Shown piece after piece: positions 45,601-54,945 of a DNA stretch of 64,000 nucleotides; positions within the stretch are counted from its first letter, which is position 1, and the number at the start of each line of letters is the position of its first letter. The stretch covers positions 930,001-994,000 of the forward strand of contig NZ_JABMLE010000001.1 in assembly GCF_013205025.1 (NCBI RefSeq), read 5' to 3'. A model generated the notes under the pieces. That model ran no database searches and was not told the DNA's origin. It saw only the letters and a list, made by a program, of their open reading frames with translations. Source of the stretch: Rathayibacter sp. VKM Ac-2857. Lineage in GTDB: Bacteria > Actinomycetota > Actinomycetes > Actinomycetales > Microbacteriaceae. Both the position numbers and the translations under genes were made by a program.

Positions 45601-46118
45601 GCCGGAGCGGTCGATGCGGCGGCCCGGTCGAGCTTCAGATCCTCGACCTCGCGCACCTGCGCGACGTCCTTGCGGCCGGCGAGCGTGCTCGCCTGCGCGC
45701 CCGTGAGCGAGGCGGAGAAGCCGTTCAGGGCGACCGTGTAGTGGTAGCCGATTGCGGCGTCGACGGCGGCGGCGACATCGTCCTGCCGCTGCTCGAGGTG
45801 CGCGGAGTAGTCCTCGACCGGAGCCGAGCGGGCCTGCAGCTGAGCGCCGGCGTCCGGAGCGGTCCGGGCGAAGCGGGCGTCGGTGCCCTCGTAGGTCGCG
45901 GCGGACGGCTCGACGAGCGTGACGACGTACTCGCCGTCGTCGAAGGTCTGGAGCGAGGAGAGTCCGCCGACGAGGGCGGCCCCGCCGACGAGAGGGGCGG
46001 CCGAGGCACCCGAGACGGCGAAGGCGCCGGAGGCGGCGATGCCGAGGGCGGCGAGGCCGGCGAGGATGCGCTTCTCAGCGCGGCGGACGGGTGGACGGTG
46101 GGACAAGTGGAGCGGCAA
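42657..46118 (-). CDS. Cell-wall-anchored subtilisin-like serine protease (S8)
   Basis: A large exported protease of 1153 residues. It opens with a signal peptide (about 1-40), then an inhibitor-I9-like propeptide (about 45-165). The catalytic triad lies in GVIDSGIAPENPSF (Asp near 225), DADGHGSHTAS (His near 318) and SGTSMSSPHIAGLAAL (Ser near 645). A PA domain is inserted between His and Ser (region around VPSIQIDSQAYDAI). Fn3-like domains follow. A Pro/Thr-rich linker leads to LPSTG (about 1111), a membrane helix and RRR, the sortase signal. So it is probably wall-linked. The TTG start is chosen because AAAGGA lies 5 bases before it; a GTG six codons earlier is possible. Confidence 0.92.
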   Translation of the reverse strand: MPLHLSHRPPVRRAEKRILAGLAALGIAASGAFAVSGASAAPLVGGAALVGGLSSLQTFDDGEYVVTLVEPSAATYEGTDARFARTAPDAGAQLQARSAPVEDYSAHLEQRQDDVAAAVDAAIGYHYTVALNGFSASLTGAQASTLAGRKDVAQVREVEDLKLDRAAASTAPAPTAAAPAAGIPVPDTGQESSTSFLGLDGDGGVWDTVGGVEKAGEGIVVGVIDSGIAPENPSFAGAPLATSAGAAPYTDGTTVSYAKSDGTTFVGSCSPGLAASEQWDGGECNQKLIGARWFLGANEKAGSTDNPEYRSPRDADGHGSHTASTAAGNAGVEASVDGYDYGTISGVAPAAKVAAYKVCWNGDVNGTDDDDYCSGSGILAAINAAVADGVDVINFSIGGGSAVSTLTPYDEAFLNAAAAGVFVAASAGNSGPGVSTLDHASPWYTTVAASSIPTYTATATLGDGQAFVGGSISVHDDVTGPLVNSADVVVAGTEDPDICAPGSLDAAKVAGTIVACTAGVTARVSKSAEVERAGGIGMLLLNPFPNALHVDDHSVPSIQIDSQAYDAITAYAGTAGATATLTEGNSTGTDIPVPQVAGFSSRGPAEADGTDVLKPDLTAPGVAILADSFNAEGDDPAFAFESGTSMSSPHIAGLAALILGTTPNASPSAVKSAMMTTSYDSVDQSGAASEDVFAQGAGHVDPTAFLDPGLLYESGTSDWIAFLKGAGYVFADPELEAVEAIDPSDLNQASIAIGALAGTQTVTRTVTSTEAGSYTAALDIPGVDAVVSPSTLSFTGAGQTAEYTVTFTRTDAELAEFATGYLTWSSAEHEVRSPVAVRPVLLDAPYEVSGSGSTGSTSVEIVPGIDGALPLTPSGLAVGVLAEDATAADGHTGTLPEGETFETTVTVPEGTEFARFDLDSLDDTADLDLTVSRIVDGKPVAVAASATGSADERVDLAAPEAGSYLLSADIYAVGAEPEATFDLRTFLIAAEGGVGSLSTAPETVDAVLGQPTSYSVSWTGLAGPAQYLGSIAYADSGLATLVSVDVTEAATPAPTGTPTAGPTAEPTATPTAGPTATPAPTGTPTAGPTAPPAPTSTPTAGPGAPGHGSGGLPSTGFGGGLLGAGALALIGAGAVLTGLRRRALAQREAGAAE

Positions 46119-46310
46119 ACGATGTCCTTTACTCACAGTTGCTGAGAACCGGATCGGTTCTCGCACAGAGTCGACCCTACGAACTGGATCGCCCGGCTCT
46201 GTTACGAACAGGTAACGAAGTCCTCTTTCGGGGGACAGCGGCGTCCGATTCGCGGGGATCCGCCTGCCCCCATTTCGGGGACGCGAGCCCAGCGGTCCTA
46301 CGCTGGCGGG

Positions 46311-47267
46311 ATGCGCACTCCGAACCCCGACGCCGCCGTCGGCGTCCTGCTCCCCCGCGATCTCCCCGCCGCCCAGGTCCTGCCCTACGCCCGGCGCGCC
46401 GAGGAGCTCGGCTTCGACGAGCTGTGGGTCGTGGAGGACCTCGGCTTCCGCGGCGGGATCGCCCAGGCCGCGGCCGTGCTCGCCGCGACCGAGCGGATCG
46501 TCGTCGGCATCGGCATCCTGCCGGCCGCCGTCCGCACCGCCGCCTTCACCGCGATGGAGCTCGGCACCCTCGCCGAGCTCTTCCCCGACCGTGTCCACGC
46601 GGGCATCGGTCACGGCATGCCGGTCTGGATGCGCGGACTCGGGGTCTGGCCGAAGAGCCCGCTGACCCTCCTCTCCGAGCAGTTCGACGCGATCCGCGCA
46701 CTGCTCGCCGGCGAGGAGGTGACCCGCGACGGGCGCTACGTGCACGTCGACGGCCTGCGGCTCGAATCGCCGCCGCAGAGCGTGCCGCCGCTGCTGGCCG
46801 GGGTGCGCGGGCCGCGCTCGCTCGAGCTGGCCGGGCGCATCGCCGACGGCGCGATCCTCGCCGAGCCGGTCGCTCCGGAGTACCTCGCCCGCGCCCGCGA
46901 GCAGATGGGCACACCCGGTCGCGTCGTGGCGTACAACGTGGCCGCCGTCTCGGACGACGCCGCAGAGGTCCGCGCCGCCGTGCGCCCCGGACTGGAGTGG
47001 ATCGGCGAGCCGGACTGGGCGCCGCACATCGAGCCGCTGCCCTTCGCCGAGGAGTTCGCGCAGCTGCGCGCCCGGAGCGCCGACCGCGCCGCCTTCGTCC
47101 GCGATCTGCCGGACGGGTGGGTCGACCGCCTCGCCGTGGTGGGGACGCCGGAGACCGCCCGCGCCCGGATCGACGAGCTGCACGCGGCCGGAGCGGCCAG
47201 CACGGTGCTCATGCCGGTCGGCGACGACCCCCGGGCGGCGATGGAGCAGCTGGCGCGAATGCTCTGA
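46311..47267 (+). CDS. LLM-class flavin-dependent oxidoreductase
   Basis: A 318-residue luciferase-like TIM-barrel protein. Landmarks are GVLLPRDLPAAQVLPYARRA (N-terminal strand and helix), GFDELWVVEDLG, IVVGIGILPAAVRT and VHAGIGHGMPVWMRGLG. The F420- or FMN-using members cannot be separated by eye. The C-terminal part has GDDPRAAMEQLARML. The ATG is at 46311. It is divergent from the subtilase, 192 bases away, and convergent with icd across a shared terminator. Confidence 0.87.
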   Translation: MRTPNPDAAVGVLLPRDLPAAQVLPYARRAEELGFDELWVVEDLGFRGGIAQAAAVLAATERIVVGIGILPAAVRTAAFTAMELGTLAELFPDRVHAGIGHGMPVWMRGLGVWPKSPLTLLSEQFDAIRALLAGEEVTRDGRYVHVDGLRLESPPQSVPPLLAGVRGPRSLELAGRIADGAILAEPVAPEYLARAREQMGTPGRVVAYNVAAVSDDAAEVRAAVRPGLEWIGEPDWAPHIEPLPFAEEFAQLRARSADRAAFVRDLPDGWVDRLAVVGTPETARARIDELHAAGAASTVLMPVGDDPRAAMEQLARML

Positions 47268-47305
47268 CGGCGGTACCGACCGCCACCGCGGCTCCGGCAC
47301 GCGGA

Positions 47306-47354
47306 AACGGCTCCGGCTCGCGGAATCCGAGGATTCCCGCGAGCCGGAGCCGTT
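47306..47354. terminator. Bidirectional terminator between the LLM gene and icd
   Basis: AACGGCTCCGGCTCGCGG and CCGCGAGCCGGAGCCGTT pair, extended by AATCC/GGATT, making a stem of over 20 bp with a tiny loop. It sits between convergent stops at 47267 and 47389. One arm lies in GGAAACGG, so an A/T-rich flank is present for either direction. Confidence 0.85.
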
Positions 47355-47388
47355 CGTGCGAGCCCGAGGTCGGGCCGAAGGGCGGAGG

Positions 47389-48606
47389 TCAGCCCGCCAT
47401 GCGCGCCTTGAGGTTCTCGTCGAGCGTCGCGAGGAACTCCTCGGTCGTCTGCCAGGCCTGGTCGGGGCCGACGAGGAGCGCGAGGTCCTTCGTCATGCTG
47501 CCGGACTCGACCGTCTTGATGACGACGTCCTCGAGGGTCAGCGAGAAGTCGATGAGCTCCTGGTTGCCGTCGAGCTTGCCGCGGTGCGCGAGGCCGCGCG
47601 TCCAGGCGTAGATCGAGGCGATCGGGTTCGTCGAGGTGGGCTTGCCGGCCTGGTGCTGGCGGTAGTGGCGCGTGACGGTGCCGTGCGCCGCCTCCGCCTC
47701 GACGACGCTGCCGTCGGGGGTGGAGAGGACCGAGGTCATCAGGCCGAGCGAGCCGAAGCCCTGCGCGACGGTGTCGGACTGGACGTCGCCGTCGTAGTTC
47801 TTGCAGGCCCAGACGTAGCCGCCCTCCCACTTCATGGCCGAGGCGACCATGTCGTCGATGAGGCGGTGCTCGTAGGTGAGGCCGGCGGCCTCGAAGCGCT
47901 CCTTGAACTCGGTCTCGAAGATCTCCTCGAAGATGTCCTTGAACCGGCCGTCGTAGGCCTTGAGGATCGTGTTCTTCGTGGAGAGGTAGACCGGGTAGTT
48001 GCGGGTCAGGCCGTAGTTGAGCGAGGAGCGCGCGAAGTCGCGGATCGACGAGTCCTGGTTGTACTGGACCTGCGCGATGCCGTCGTCGGGGGCCTTGTAG
48101 ACCTCGAACTTCATCGGCTCGGAGCCGTCGTCGGGCGTGAACTCGACGGTGAGCGTGCCCTTGCCCTTGAAGACGAAGTCGGTGGCGCGGTACTGGTCGC
48201 CGAAGGCGTGGCGGCCGATGATGATCGGCTTGTTCCAGCCGGGCACCAGGCGCGGGATGTTCGAGATGATGATCGGCTCGCGGAAGATGACGCCGCCGAG
48301 GATGTTGCGGATGGTGCCGTTGGGCGACTTCCACATCTTCTTCAGGCCGAACTCCTCGACGCGCGCCTCGTCGGGCGTGATGGTCGCGCACTTGACGCCG
48401 ACGCCGTGCTTCTGGATGGCGTGGGCGGCGTCGATCGTGACCTGGTCGTCGGTCTGGTCGCGGTACTCCATGCCGAGGTCGTAGTACTCGAGGTTCACGT
48501 CGAGGTACGGGTGGATCAGGGTGTTTTTGATCTTCTGCCAGATGATCCGCGTCATCTCGTCGCCGTCGAGCTCGACGACCGTTCCTTCAACCTTGATCTT
48601 CGACAT
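47389..48606 (-). CDS. icd: NADP-dependent isocitrate dehydrogenase (dimeric type)
   Basis: TCA-cycle enzyme making 2-oxoglutarate. The 405 residues match the short dimeric family (like eukaryotic and mycobacterial Icd1). Motifs: [14 protein letters not shown] at the start, substrate Ser/Asn in [33 protein letters not shown] and the NADP region [23 protein letters not shown] at 48606. A palindrome about 100 bases upstream may be its operator. Confidence 0.97.
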   Translation of the reverse strand: MSKIKVEGTVVELDGDEMTRIIWQKIKNTLIHPYLDVNLEYYDLGMEYRDQTDDQVTIDAAHAIQKHGVGVKCATITPDEARVEEFGLKKMWKSPNGTIRNILGGVIFREPIIISNIPRLVPGWNKPIIIGRHAFGDQYRATDFVFKGKGTLTVEFTPDDGSEPMKFEVYKAPDDGIAQVQYNQDSSIRDFARSSLNYGLTRNYPVYLSTKNTILKAYDGRFKDIFEEIFETEFKERFEAAGLTYEHRLIDDMVASAMKWEGGYVWACKNYDGDVQSDTVAQGFGSLGLMTSVLSTPDGSVVEAEAAHGTVTRHYRQHQAGKPTSTNPIASIYAWTRGLAHRGKLDGNQELIDFSLTLEDVVIKTVESGSMTKDLALLVGPDQAWQTTEEFLATLDENLKARMAG

Positions 48607-48706
48607 TGCACTCCCAGGGTCTCGTTGCACCGCCCCGCTGCTGCGAGGGACGGGTGGCTCCGCGGCCGCTCCAGACGGCCTCGACCAGCCTACCCGAGGC
48701 CCGAAG

Positions 48707-48724
48707 TATCTCGATGTCGAGACA
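48707..48724. promoter_or_regulatory. Palindromic operator candidate upstream of icd
   Basis: TATCTCGATGTCGAGACA contains the perfect inverted repeat TCTCGA/TCGAGA with a 2-base centre, in the 213-bp gap between divergent icd and the GNAT gene. Its form is that of a dimeric regulator's binding site. The regulator is unknown. Confidence 0.45.
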
Positions 48725-48819
48725 GTTCTGCGCAGGGCCGACTCTCGCACCCTGCGGAACGCGTCGGTCGTCCGAGAGGAGGATGACCGCCGTCCGGCCG
48801 GGCCGCTAGATTGGGCGGC

Positions 48820-49269
48820 ATGAGTGACCTCCGCCTGGAAGAGCTGTCGGCCGCGAACATCTCCGCCGTGAACGGGCTGAGCCTCAAACCGGGTCAGGAG
48901 CAGTTCGTCGCTCCCGAGTCCTACTCCGCGGCCGCCGCCGTGATCGACCCCGGCGCCGCCTGGCAGCGGGCGATCCTCGACGGCGACGAGCTGGTCGGCT
49001 TCATCCACGCGCACTTCGACCCGCAGGCGCCCGAGGAGTTCCGCAGCTGCATCTGGCGGATCAACATCGACGCGGCCAAGCAGGGCCGCGGCGTCGGCAC
49101 CTTCGCCGTTCGCGCCGCCGCCGAGGAGGCGCGTGCCCGCGGCTTCGACACCCTCACCGTGATCTGGGAGTCGGGCGCCGACGGTCCCGAGCAGTTCTTC
49201 CGCTGGATCGGCTTCGAGGTCATCGGCGAGACGCCGTACGGCGAGAACATCGGGGCGCTGAAGCTCTGA
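48820..49269 (+). CDS. GNAT-family acetyltransferase
   Basis: A 149-residue single-domain N-acetyltransferase. The acetyl-CoA loop is in [22 protein letters not shown] (QGRGVG), and the last strand pair reads [17 protein letters not shown]. The ATG at 48820 is preferred over a TTG three codons earlier. The acceptor is unknown. Its stop is overlapped by the start of the ATL gene. Confidence 0.85.
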   Translation: MSDLRLEELSAANISAVNGLSLKPGQEQFVAPESYSAAAAVIDPGAAWQRAILDGDELVGFIHAHFDPQAPEEFRSCIWRINIDAAKQGRGVGTFAVRAAAEEARARGFDTLTVIWESGADGPEQFFRWIGFEVIGETPYGENIGALKL

Positions 49270-49595
49270 GCGCACGTCCCGAGGACGGACCGGCGGACCC
49301 CGCCGACTTCGTCTCCGCGGTCCTCGCCGTCGTCGACGCGATCCCGCCGGGCCGCGTGATGGCCTACGGCGAGATCGCCGCGGTGCTCGGCACCCGCGCC
49401 GCGCGCGCCGTCGGCACCGTGCTCGCGCGCTACGGCTCCGACGTCGCCTGGTGGCGGGTCGTCCGCTCCGGCGGCGCTCCCGCTGCGGGACACGAGGAGC
49501 GCGCCCGCGAGCACTACGCGCGCGAGGGCACCCCGCTCGTCACGACGCCGAGCGGCTACCGGGTGGACGTCGGCGCCGCGCGCTGGACGCCCTGA
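49266..49595 (+). CDS. Alkyltransferase-like (ATL) DNA repair protein
   Basis: A protein of about 109 residues from the MGMT/ATL family. Conserved parts are [28 protein letters not shown] and the recognition region, quoted in short as [14 protein letters not shown]. Where MGMT has the reactive Cys in PCHR, this protein reads WWRVVRSGG, so it cannot transfer alkyl groups and probably flags O6-alkylguanine for excision repair. Oddly, no ATG, GTG or TTG precedes the conserved start. A CTG at 49266 overlapping the GNAT stop (CTGA) is the best candidate. The internal GTG/ATG at 49353-49356 would delete a conserved helix. Confidence 0.8.
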   Translation: MSARPEDGPADPADFVSAVLAVVDAIPPGRVMAYGEIAAVLGTRAARAVGTVLARYGSDVAWWRVVRSGGAPAAGHEERAREHYAREGTPLVTTPSGYRVDVGAARWTP

Positions 49596-49617
49596 CCGCG
49601 GCGGCGGGCCCTCCGGC

Positions 49618-51420
49618 TCAGACCAGGGAGTCCCGCCAGGCCGCGTGCAGCGTCGCGAAGCGGCCGTCGCCCGCGATCAGCGCCTCCGGCGTCCCGTCCT
49701 CGACGATGCGGCCGTGCTCCATCACGAGCACCCGGTCGGCGATCGCGACCGTCGACAGCCGGTGCGCGATGATCACCGCGGTCCGGTCGGCGAGCAGCGT
49801 CTGCAGACCGAGCTGCACCAACCGCTCGCTCGGGATGTCGAGCGAGGAGGTCGCCTCGTCGAGGATCAGCACCGCCGGGTCCGCCAGGAAGGCGCGCGCG
49901 AACGAGATCAGCTGGCGCTGCCCCGCCGAGACGCGCCCGCCGCGCTTGTTCACGTCCGTGTCGTAGCCGTCCGGCAGCGCCTGGATGAACGCGTGCGCGC
50001 CGACCGCCTTCGCCGCGTCGACGATCTCGTCGTAGGAGGCCGAGGGCCGGCCGATCGCGATGTTGTCGGCGACCGAGCCGGAGAAGAGGTACGCCTCCTG
50101 GGTCACCATCACGATCGCGCGGCGCAGGTCCTTCGGGTGCAGCTGCCGGAGGTCGACGCCGTCCAGCGTCACCACGCCGTCGGTCGGGTCGTAGAACCGC
50201 GAGATGAGCTTCGCCAGCGTCGACTTGCCCGCGCCGGTCGAGCCGACCAGCGCGATGGTCTGACCGGCGGGGATCCGCAGGTCGAAGCGCGGCAGGACCT
50301 CGCGGTCGGTCGTGTAGGCGAAGCGGACGCCCTCGAAGCCGAGGGCTCCGCGCGCCTCGCGCAGATCGACGGGGTGCGCCGGGTCGGGCACGCTCTGCTC
50401 CTCCGCCAGGACGCCCGAGATCTTCTCGAGCGCGGCCGCGGCGGACTGGTAGGAGTTGTAGAACATCGCCATCTCCTGCACCGGCGCGAAGAACCGCCGG
50501 GTGTAGAGCAGCACGCCGAGCAGGGCGCCGATCTCGAGACCGCCGTCGAGCACCCGCATCCCGCCGAAGAAGAGCACGGCCGCCATCGTGACGTTGCCGA
50601 TCAGCACCAGGCCGGGGTCGAAGGTGCCGAAGACGCCGAAGACCTTCTTGTAGGCGACGCGGTAGCGCTCGACGACGACGCCGAACGCCGACTCGTTGCG
50701 CTCCTGGGTGCGGAACGTCTGCACGGCGCGGATGCCCGTCATCGTCTCGACGAACTGCACGATCAGGCGGGACGACGCGACTCGGGTGCCGCGGAAGAGC
50801 GACTGCGAGCGCTTCTGGAACCAGCGGGTCAGGATCGCGAGCGGCACGAGGGCGCAGGCGAGCACGAGGCCGCTGACGCCGTCGAGCGAGACCAGCGCGA
50901 TGGCGACGAAGCCCATGTAGAGGGCGCCCTGCACCAGCTGGTTGATGCCGGAGTCGAGCAGCTCGCGGATCGAGTCGAGGTCGCTGGTCTGCCGCGAGAT
51001 GATCCGGCCGGAGGTGTAGTTCTCGTGGAACTCGAGGCTCAGCTTCTGGGTGTGCAGGAAGACGCGCTTGCGCAGGTCGATCAGGATCGCCTGGCTCACC
51101 CGCGCCGAGAGCACGGTGTACCAGGCGACCAGCACGGCGCCGACAACGCCCGTCAGGACGTAGGCGATGACGGTGAGGACGAGCGGGGTCCCGTCGCCGT
51201 CGAGGATCGCCGGCAGTCCGTTGTCGATGCCCAGCGCGATCAGCGCCGGCCCGGCGACCTGCGCGGCGGTCGAGATCACCACGACGACGGCCGTCAGCAC
51301 CAGCCGCAGCCGCAGCGGGCGCAGCAGCGACCCCAGCAGTGCGAGCGAGCGCCGACGCAGGGCGGCGGACTCCGCGCGGGTGAGGTCGTCGCGCTCCTCG
51401 GTGGATCCGAGAGTGCTCAT
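49618..51420 (-). CDS. ABC exporter half-transporter B (catalytic Walker B)
   Basis: A 600-residue half-transporter: six membrane helices (about 30-330), then an ATPase. Walker A is GSTGAGKST and Walker [12 protein letters not shown] with the catalytic Glu. The signature is VSAGQ instead of LSGGQ. The ATG overlaps the stop of the partner gene in ATGA. Together they look like a heterodimeric multidrug or lipid exporter. Substrate unknown. Confidence 0.92.
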   Translation of the reverse strand: MSTLGSTEERDDLTRAESAALRRRSLALLGSLLRPLRLRLVLTAVVVVISTAAQVAGPALIALGIDNGLPAILDGDGTPLVLTVIAYVLTGVVGAVLVAWYTVLSARVSQAILIDLRKRVFLHTQKLSLEFHENYTSGRIISRQTSDLDSIRELLDSGINQLVQGALYMGFVAIALVSLDGVSGLVLACALVPLAILTRWFQKRSQSLFRGTRVASSRLIVQFVETMTGIRAVQTFRTQERNESAFGVVVERYRVAYKKVFGVFGTFDPGLVLIGNVTMAAVLFFGGMRVLDGGLEIGALLGVLLYTRRFFAPVQEMAMFYNSYQSAAAALEKISGVLAEEQSVPDPAHPVDLREARGALGFEGVRFAYTTDREVLPRFDLRIPAGQTIALVGSTGAGKSTLAKLISRFYDPTDGVVTLDGVDLRQLHPKDLRRAIVMVTQEAYLFSGSVADNIAIGRPSASYDEIVDAAKAVGAHAFIQALPDGYDTDVNKRGGRVSAGQRQLISFARAFLADPAVLILDEATSSLDIPSERLVQLGLQTLLADRTAVIIAHRLSTVAIADRVLVMEHGRIVEDGTPEALIAGDGRFATLHAAWRDSLV

Positions 51421-53312
51421 GATCGGGTCTCCAGCTCGGTGGTGTCGGTGTCGATGCCGGTGTCGGTGCGCGGGCGGGAGCCGACGCGCTCGGTGCCGCG
51501 CGGGCGGGCGAGCTCGTCCTCCTCGAGGCTCGAGATGACGAAGCGGTAGTGCGGGCTGCGGGCGAGCAGCTCGGTGTGGGTGCCGACCGCTGTGACGCGG
51601 CCCTCCTCGAGGAGGGCGACGCGGTCGGCGAGCGCGACCGTCGACGGGCGGTGGGCGACGATGAGCGCGGTGGTGTCGCCGAGCACGCGGCGCAGGCCCT
51701 TCTCGACCCGGGCCTCGGTGTCGACGTCGAGGGCCGACAGCGGGTCGTCGAGGACGAGGACGGCGGGCCGTGCGGCGATCGCGCGGGCGAGCGCGAGCCG
51801 CTGGCGCTGGCCGCCGGAGAGGCTCATCCCCTCCTCGCCGACGGTGGTGTCGAGGCCGTTGGGCAGGGAATGCACGAAGTCGGCCTGCGCGATCTCGAGC
51901 GCCTCGAGCAGCTCCGCCTCGGAGGCGTCCGGGCGGCCGAGGAGCACGTTCTCGCGCACCGAGGTGGAGAAGAGCGTCGCGTCCTCGAAGGCCATGCCGA
52001 CGTGCGAGCGCAGCTCGTCGCGGCGGAGGTGCCGCACGTCGACGCCGTCGATCTCGATCGCGCCGCCGGTCACGTCGTAGAGGCGCGGCAGCAGCGCGGT
52101 GAGCGTCGTCTTGCCGGAGCCGGTCAGGCCGACGAGCGCCATCGTCTCGCCGGGCTCGACCTCGAGGTCGACGCCGTCGAGGAGGTCGGCGAAGCGCTCG
52201 GGCGCGTCCTGGTAGCGGAAGTGCACGTCGCGGAACCGCACGCGGCCGAGCGGCCGGGCGATCGTCTCGGGCGACTCCGGATCGGTGATCGTGTTGCGGC
52301 TGTCCATCACCTCGAAGTAGCGGTCGACGGCGGTGCGGGCGTCGAACGTCATCGAGAGCAGGAAGCCGATCGACTCCACCGGCCAGCGCAGCACGGTCGC
52401 GGTGGCGAAGAAGGCGAACAGCTCGCCGACGCTGAGCTGCCCGTCGGCGGCCAGCCAGACGCCGGCGAGGAGGCAGAGCGCGAAGGCGATATCGGGGATG
52501 AGCAGCAGGACCACCCAGATTCCCGCGATGGCCTTCGCCTTCTCCACCTCGGTGCCGCGCAGCTTCTCCGCCTGATCGGCGAAGCCCGCGAGCGCGTGCT
52601 GGTGGCGGCCGAAGGCCTTGAGGACGCGGATGCCGTGCACCGACTGCTCGACCGTGGTGGCGAGGTCGCCCGCCTGGTCCTGGCTGCGGCGCGCGATGCT
52701 GGAGTAGCGCTTCTCGAAGGCGAAGCCGTAGATCCAGACCGGGATCGAGCAGGCCACGAACAGCGCGCCGAGGATCGGGTTCCAGTAGACGAGCACGCCG
52801 AAGCCGACGACGATCGTCAGCGCGTTGACCACCAGCAGCACGAAGCCGAAGGCGATCCAGCGGCGGATGAGGCTGAGGTCGCTCATGGCGCGCGAGAGCA
52901 GCTGCCCGCTCTGCCAGCGGTCGTGGAACGAGACGGGCAGGTCCTGGAGCTGGCGGTAGAGCGCGGTGCGCATCCGCGCCTCGACCCGCGTGCTCGGGGT
53001 GAGCACCATCCGGCGGCGCAGGGCGATCGCGGCGGCCTCGAGCACGCCGAGCAGGAGCACGACGACGACCGGGCCGATCAGCGGGCCGAGGTCGCCGGAG
53101 CCGGCGGCGGTCGCCCCGTCGCCGAGCGGACCGTCGACCAGCTGCTGCAGCACGATCGGGATCGCGAGCGAGACGAGGCTCGCCACGAGCGCGATCGCGA
53201 TGCCGCCGACCAGGCGCGGGAGCGCGTCGCCGACGAACGGGACCAGGCGCAGCAGGGTCCGGAGCGTGTTCGGGCGCTTCGGAGCGGCAGGCGGAGTGGG
53301 GTGTGCGAGCAC
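51417..53312 (-). CDS. ABC exporter half-transporter A (degenerate Walker B)
   Basis: A 631-residue half-transporter with six membrane helices (about 35-320) and an ATPase. Walker A is GLTGSGKTT and the signature is a canonical [11 protein letters not shown]. Walker B ends [11 protein letters not shown], so the catalytic Glu is Asp. With the VSAGQ of the partner this gives one canonical and one degenerate ATP site, as in TM287/288-type heterodimers. The GTG start at 53312 gives an N-terminus [20 protein letters not shown]; no strong ribosome site is seen. Confidence 0.92.
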   Translation of the reverse strand: MLAHPTPPAAPKRPNTLRTLLRLVPFVGDALPRLVGGIAIALVASLVSLAIPIVLQQLVDGPLGDGATAAGSGDLGPLIGPVVVVLLLGVLEAAAIALRRRMVLTPSTRVEARMRTALYRQLQDLPVSFHDRWQSGQLLSRAMSDLSLIRRWIAFGFVLLVVNALTIVVGFGVLVYWNPILGALFVACSIPVWIYGFAFEKRYSSIARRSQDQAGDLATTVEQSVHGIRVLKAFGRHQHALAGFADQAEKLRGTEVEKAKAIAGIWVVLLLIPDIAFALCLLAGVWLAADGQLSVGELFAFFATATVLRWPVESIGFLLSMTFDARTAVDRYFEVMDSRNTITDPESPETIARPLGRVRFRDVHFRYQDAPERFADLLDGVDLEVEPGETMALVGLTGSGKTTLTALLPRLYDVTGGAIEIDGVDVRHLRRDELRSHVGMAFEDATLFSTSVRENVLLGRPDASEAELLEALEIAQADFVHSLPNGLDTTVGEEGMSLSGGQRQRLALARAIAARPAVLVLDDPLSALDVDTEARVEKGLRRVLGDTTALIVAHRPSTVALADRVALLEEGRVTAVGTHTELLARSPHYRFVISSLEEDELARPRGTERVGSRPRTDTGIDTDTTELETRS

Positions 53313-53535
53313 GGTGCGGAGCTTTCGCGACGGAGGACGGAGCCCTCCGGGTGCGGGAGCACTCGTGGGGCGGGGACGCCGTCGGCCCGGTGCGGGCTCT
53401 GGGCAGCCTTGAAGGCTATACCCGGTCGGGCGACGGCGTCCACCGCTCGGAGCTCGCGGTGGCGGATCGTCGGGATAGCCCTGTTCTCCGCGCGGACCCG
53501 TACGGGAAGTCTCCGGCGAGCGGCCCCCGCGCGGC

Positions 53536-54804
53536 TCAGCGCACCCGCACCGACAGGCAGGTGACGCAGCCCTCGAGCTTCTCGAACTCCGAGATGTCGA
53601 CGGTGACGACGCGGTAGCCGAGGTCGCGGAGCAGGGCCGCACTCCGGGGCGCCGAGGCCGCCATCAGCAGCGTGTCCGGGGCGAGCACGACCACGTGCGC
53701 GCCGCCCTCCTCCGGCATCGGCAGGAAGGAGGGGAAGAGCCGCGGCTCGTCGACGACGCTCTCCCAGCCGATCACGGTGCCGTCGGGCAGGGCGGTGACG
53801 GCGCTCTTCAGGTGCAGCGCACGGGTGAGCGGGACCGCGACGACCGACAGGCCGAGCGGGCGGAGCAGGGCCCGCAGCTGCGCGACGCCCTCGGCGTTGG
53901 TGCGGCCGCCGCGGCCGACGTAGACCGTGGAGCCGACGCGGAGCACGTCGCCGCCCTCCAGGGTGCCGGGCGCCTCGATCCGGTGCACGACCAGGTCGAG
54001 GGCGCGGGCCGCCTCCTCCGCCCCGTCGACCTCGCCGCGGCGCGACTCGGCGCCCGGGCGGGTGAGGACGGCGTGCCCGTCGACGACGAGCAGCGCGTCC
54101 TCGAGGAAGACCGAGTCGGGCAGCTCGGGCGCCGTCGCGACCTGGACGGTCTCCCAGCCGGCCTCCTCGAGTGCGTCGACGTACTCCTCCCACTGCTGCA
54201 GCGCCTTCACCCGGTCGACGGGGACGCGCTCGAGGTGGGTGAGCTCGCCGGCGTCGAGGTCGTCCGCGGGCTGCCGGATGAGGGCGATGCGGCGCTCCGG
54301 GCGGGCGGTGGCGGCTGTCGTGGCGCGGGCGGCCGCCGAGGCGATGGCGATGCGGTGGCCGAGGGTCGCGGCGGCGGTCACGAAGGCGAGCAGGAAGACG
54401 AGGTTCAGCCCGCCGAAGGTCTGCACGATGGAGAACCAGACCGCGCCGGTGATCGGGTCGCCCGTCGCGCTGGCCTGCACGAGGGTGCCGAAGACGGCGC
54501 CGACGAGTCCTGCGACGAGTCCGGCGATCGCGGCCGTCCACGCGCGGGCGAGCAGCCCGGCCGCGGCGAGCACGAGCACCACCACGAAGGCGAGCACGCT
54601 CGAGAGCAGGAAGTAGGCGTTGACCTGCGGGATCGACGTCGGCGCCAACTGGTTGCCGATGAAGAAGGCGAGGAGGTTGGCGAGGTGGGCCGCGATCGCC
54701 GTGGCCGCCGCGGCGGCGAGCGCCGTCAGCAGGCGCCGCCCCACGGTCGGGGCGTTCGCGGTGGTCGGGGCGGTGGGCGCGCGGAGCGTCGAGTCGGAGG
54801 GCAC
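53536..54804 (-). CDS. Membrane-anchored DDAH/arginine-deiminase-like enzyme
   Basis: A 422-residue two-part protein. Residues about 20-155 form four or so membrane helices. From about residue 168 the rest is a full dimethylarginine dimethylaminohydrolase-type amidinotransferase domain: [34 protein letters not shown], the substrate region [14 protein letters not shown], the catalytic His in [13 protein letters not shown], and the nucleophile Cys416 in GCVTCLSVR. Soluble DDAH proteins are about 260 residues without helices, so this is a fusion. It may hydrolyse methylated arginine or a related guanidino compound at the membrane. An ATG at 54804 is used. A palindrome array lies upstream. Confidence 0.85.
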   Translation of the reverse strand: MPSDSTLRAPTAPTTANAPTVGRRLLTALAAAAATAIAAHLANLLAFFIGNQLAPTSIPQVNAYFLLSSVLAFVVVLVLAAAGLLARAWTAAIAGLVAGLVGAVFGTLVQASATGDPITGAVWFSIVQTFGGLNLVFLLAFVTAAATLGHRIAIASAAARATTAATARPERRIALIRQPADDLDAGELTHLERVPVDRVKALQQWEEYVDALEEAGWETVQVATAPELPDSVFLEDALLVVDGHAVLTRPGAESRRGEVDGAEEAARALDLVVHRIEAPGTLEGGDVLRVGSTVYVGRGGRTNAEGVAQLRALLRPLGLSVVAVPLTRALHLKSAVTALPDGTVIGWESVVDEPRLFPSFLPMPEEGGAHVVVLAPDTLLMAASAPRSAALLRDLGYRVVTVDISEFEKLEGCVTCLSVRVR

Positions 54805-54945
54805 GCGCAGACCTTACGCGCCCGCACCCCTGCCGCCCCTGGCCGGACCCTCGCAGCCGTCTGAGAGCCGGGCCCCCGGCCGCGCCGCGCCCGCTCCCCC
54901 GCCACTCCCCCCGCCACTCCCCCACCACCGCCCGCCACTCCTCAA

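Noticed and set aside
42342-46145. Very long open frame on the plus strand opposite the subtilase gene
   Set aside because: It is antisense to a gene with signal peptide, catalytic triad and LPXTG end. Its translation is a low-complexity Arg/Gly/Val/Asp mix, an effect of GC-rich codon use.
49645-53564. Long plus-strand frames opposite the two ABC transporter genes
   Set aside because: They have the same Arg/Glu/Asp-rich shadow composition and no motifs; the minus-strand genes explain the open frames.
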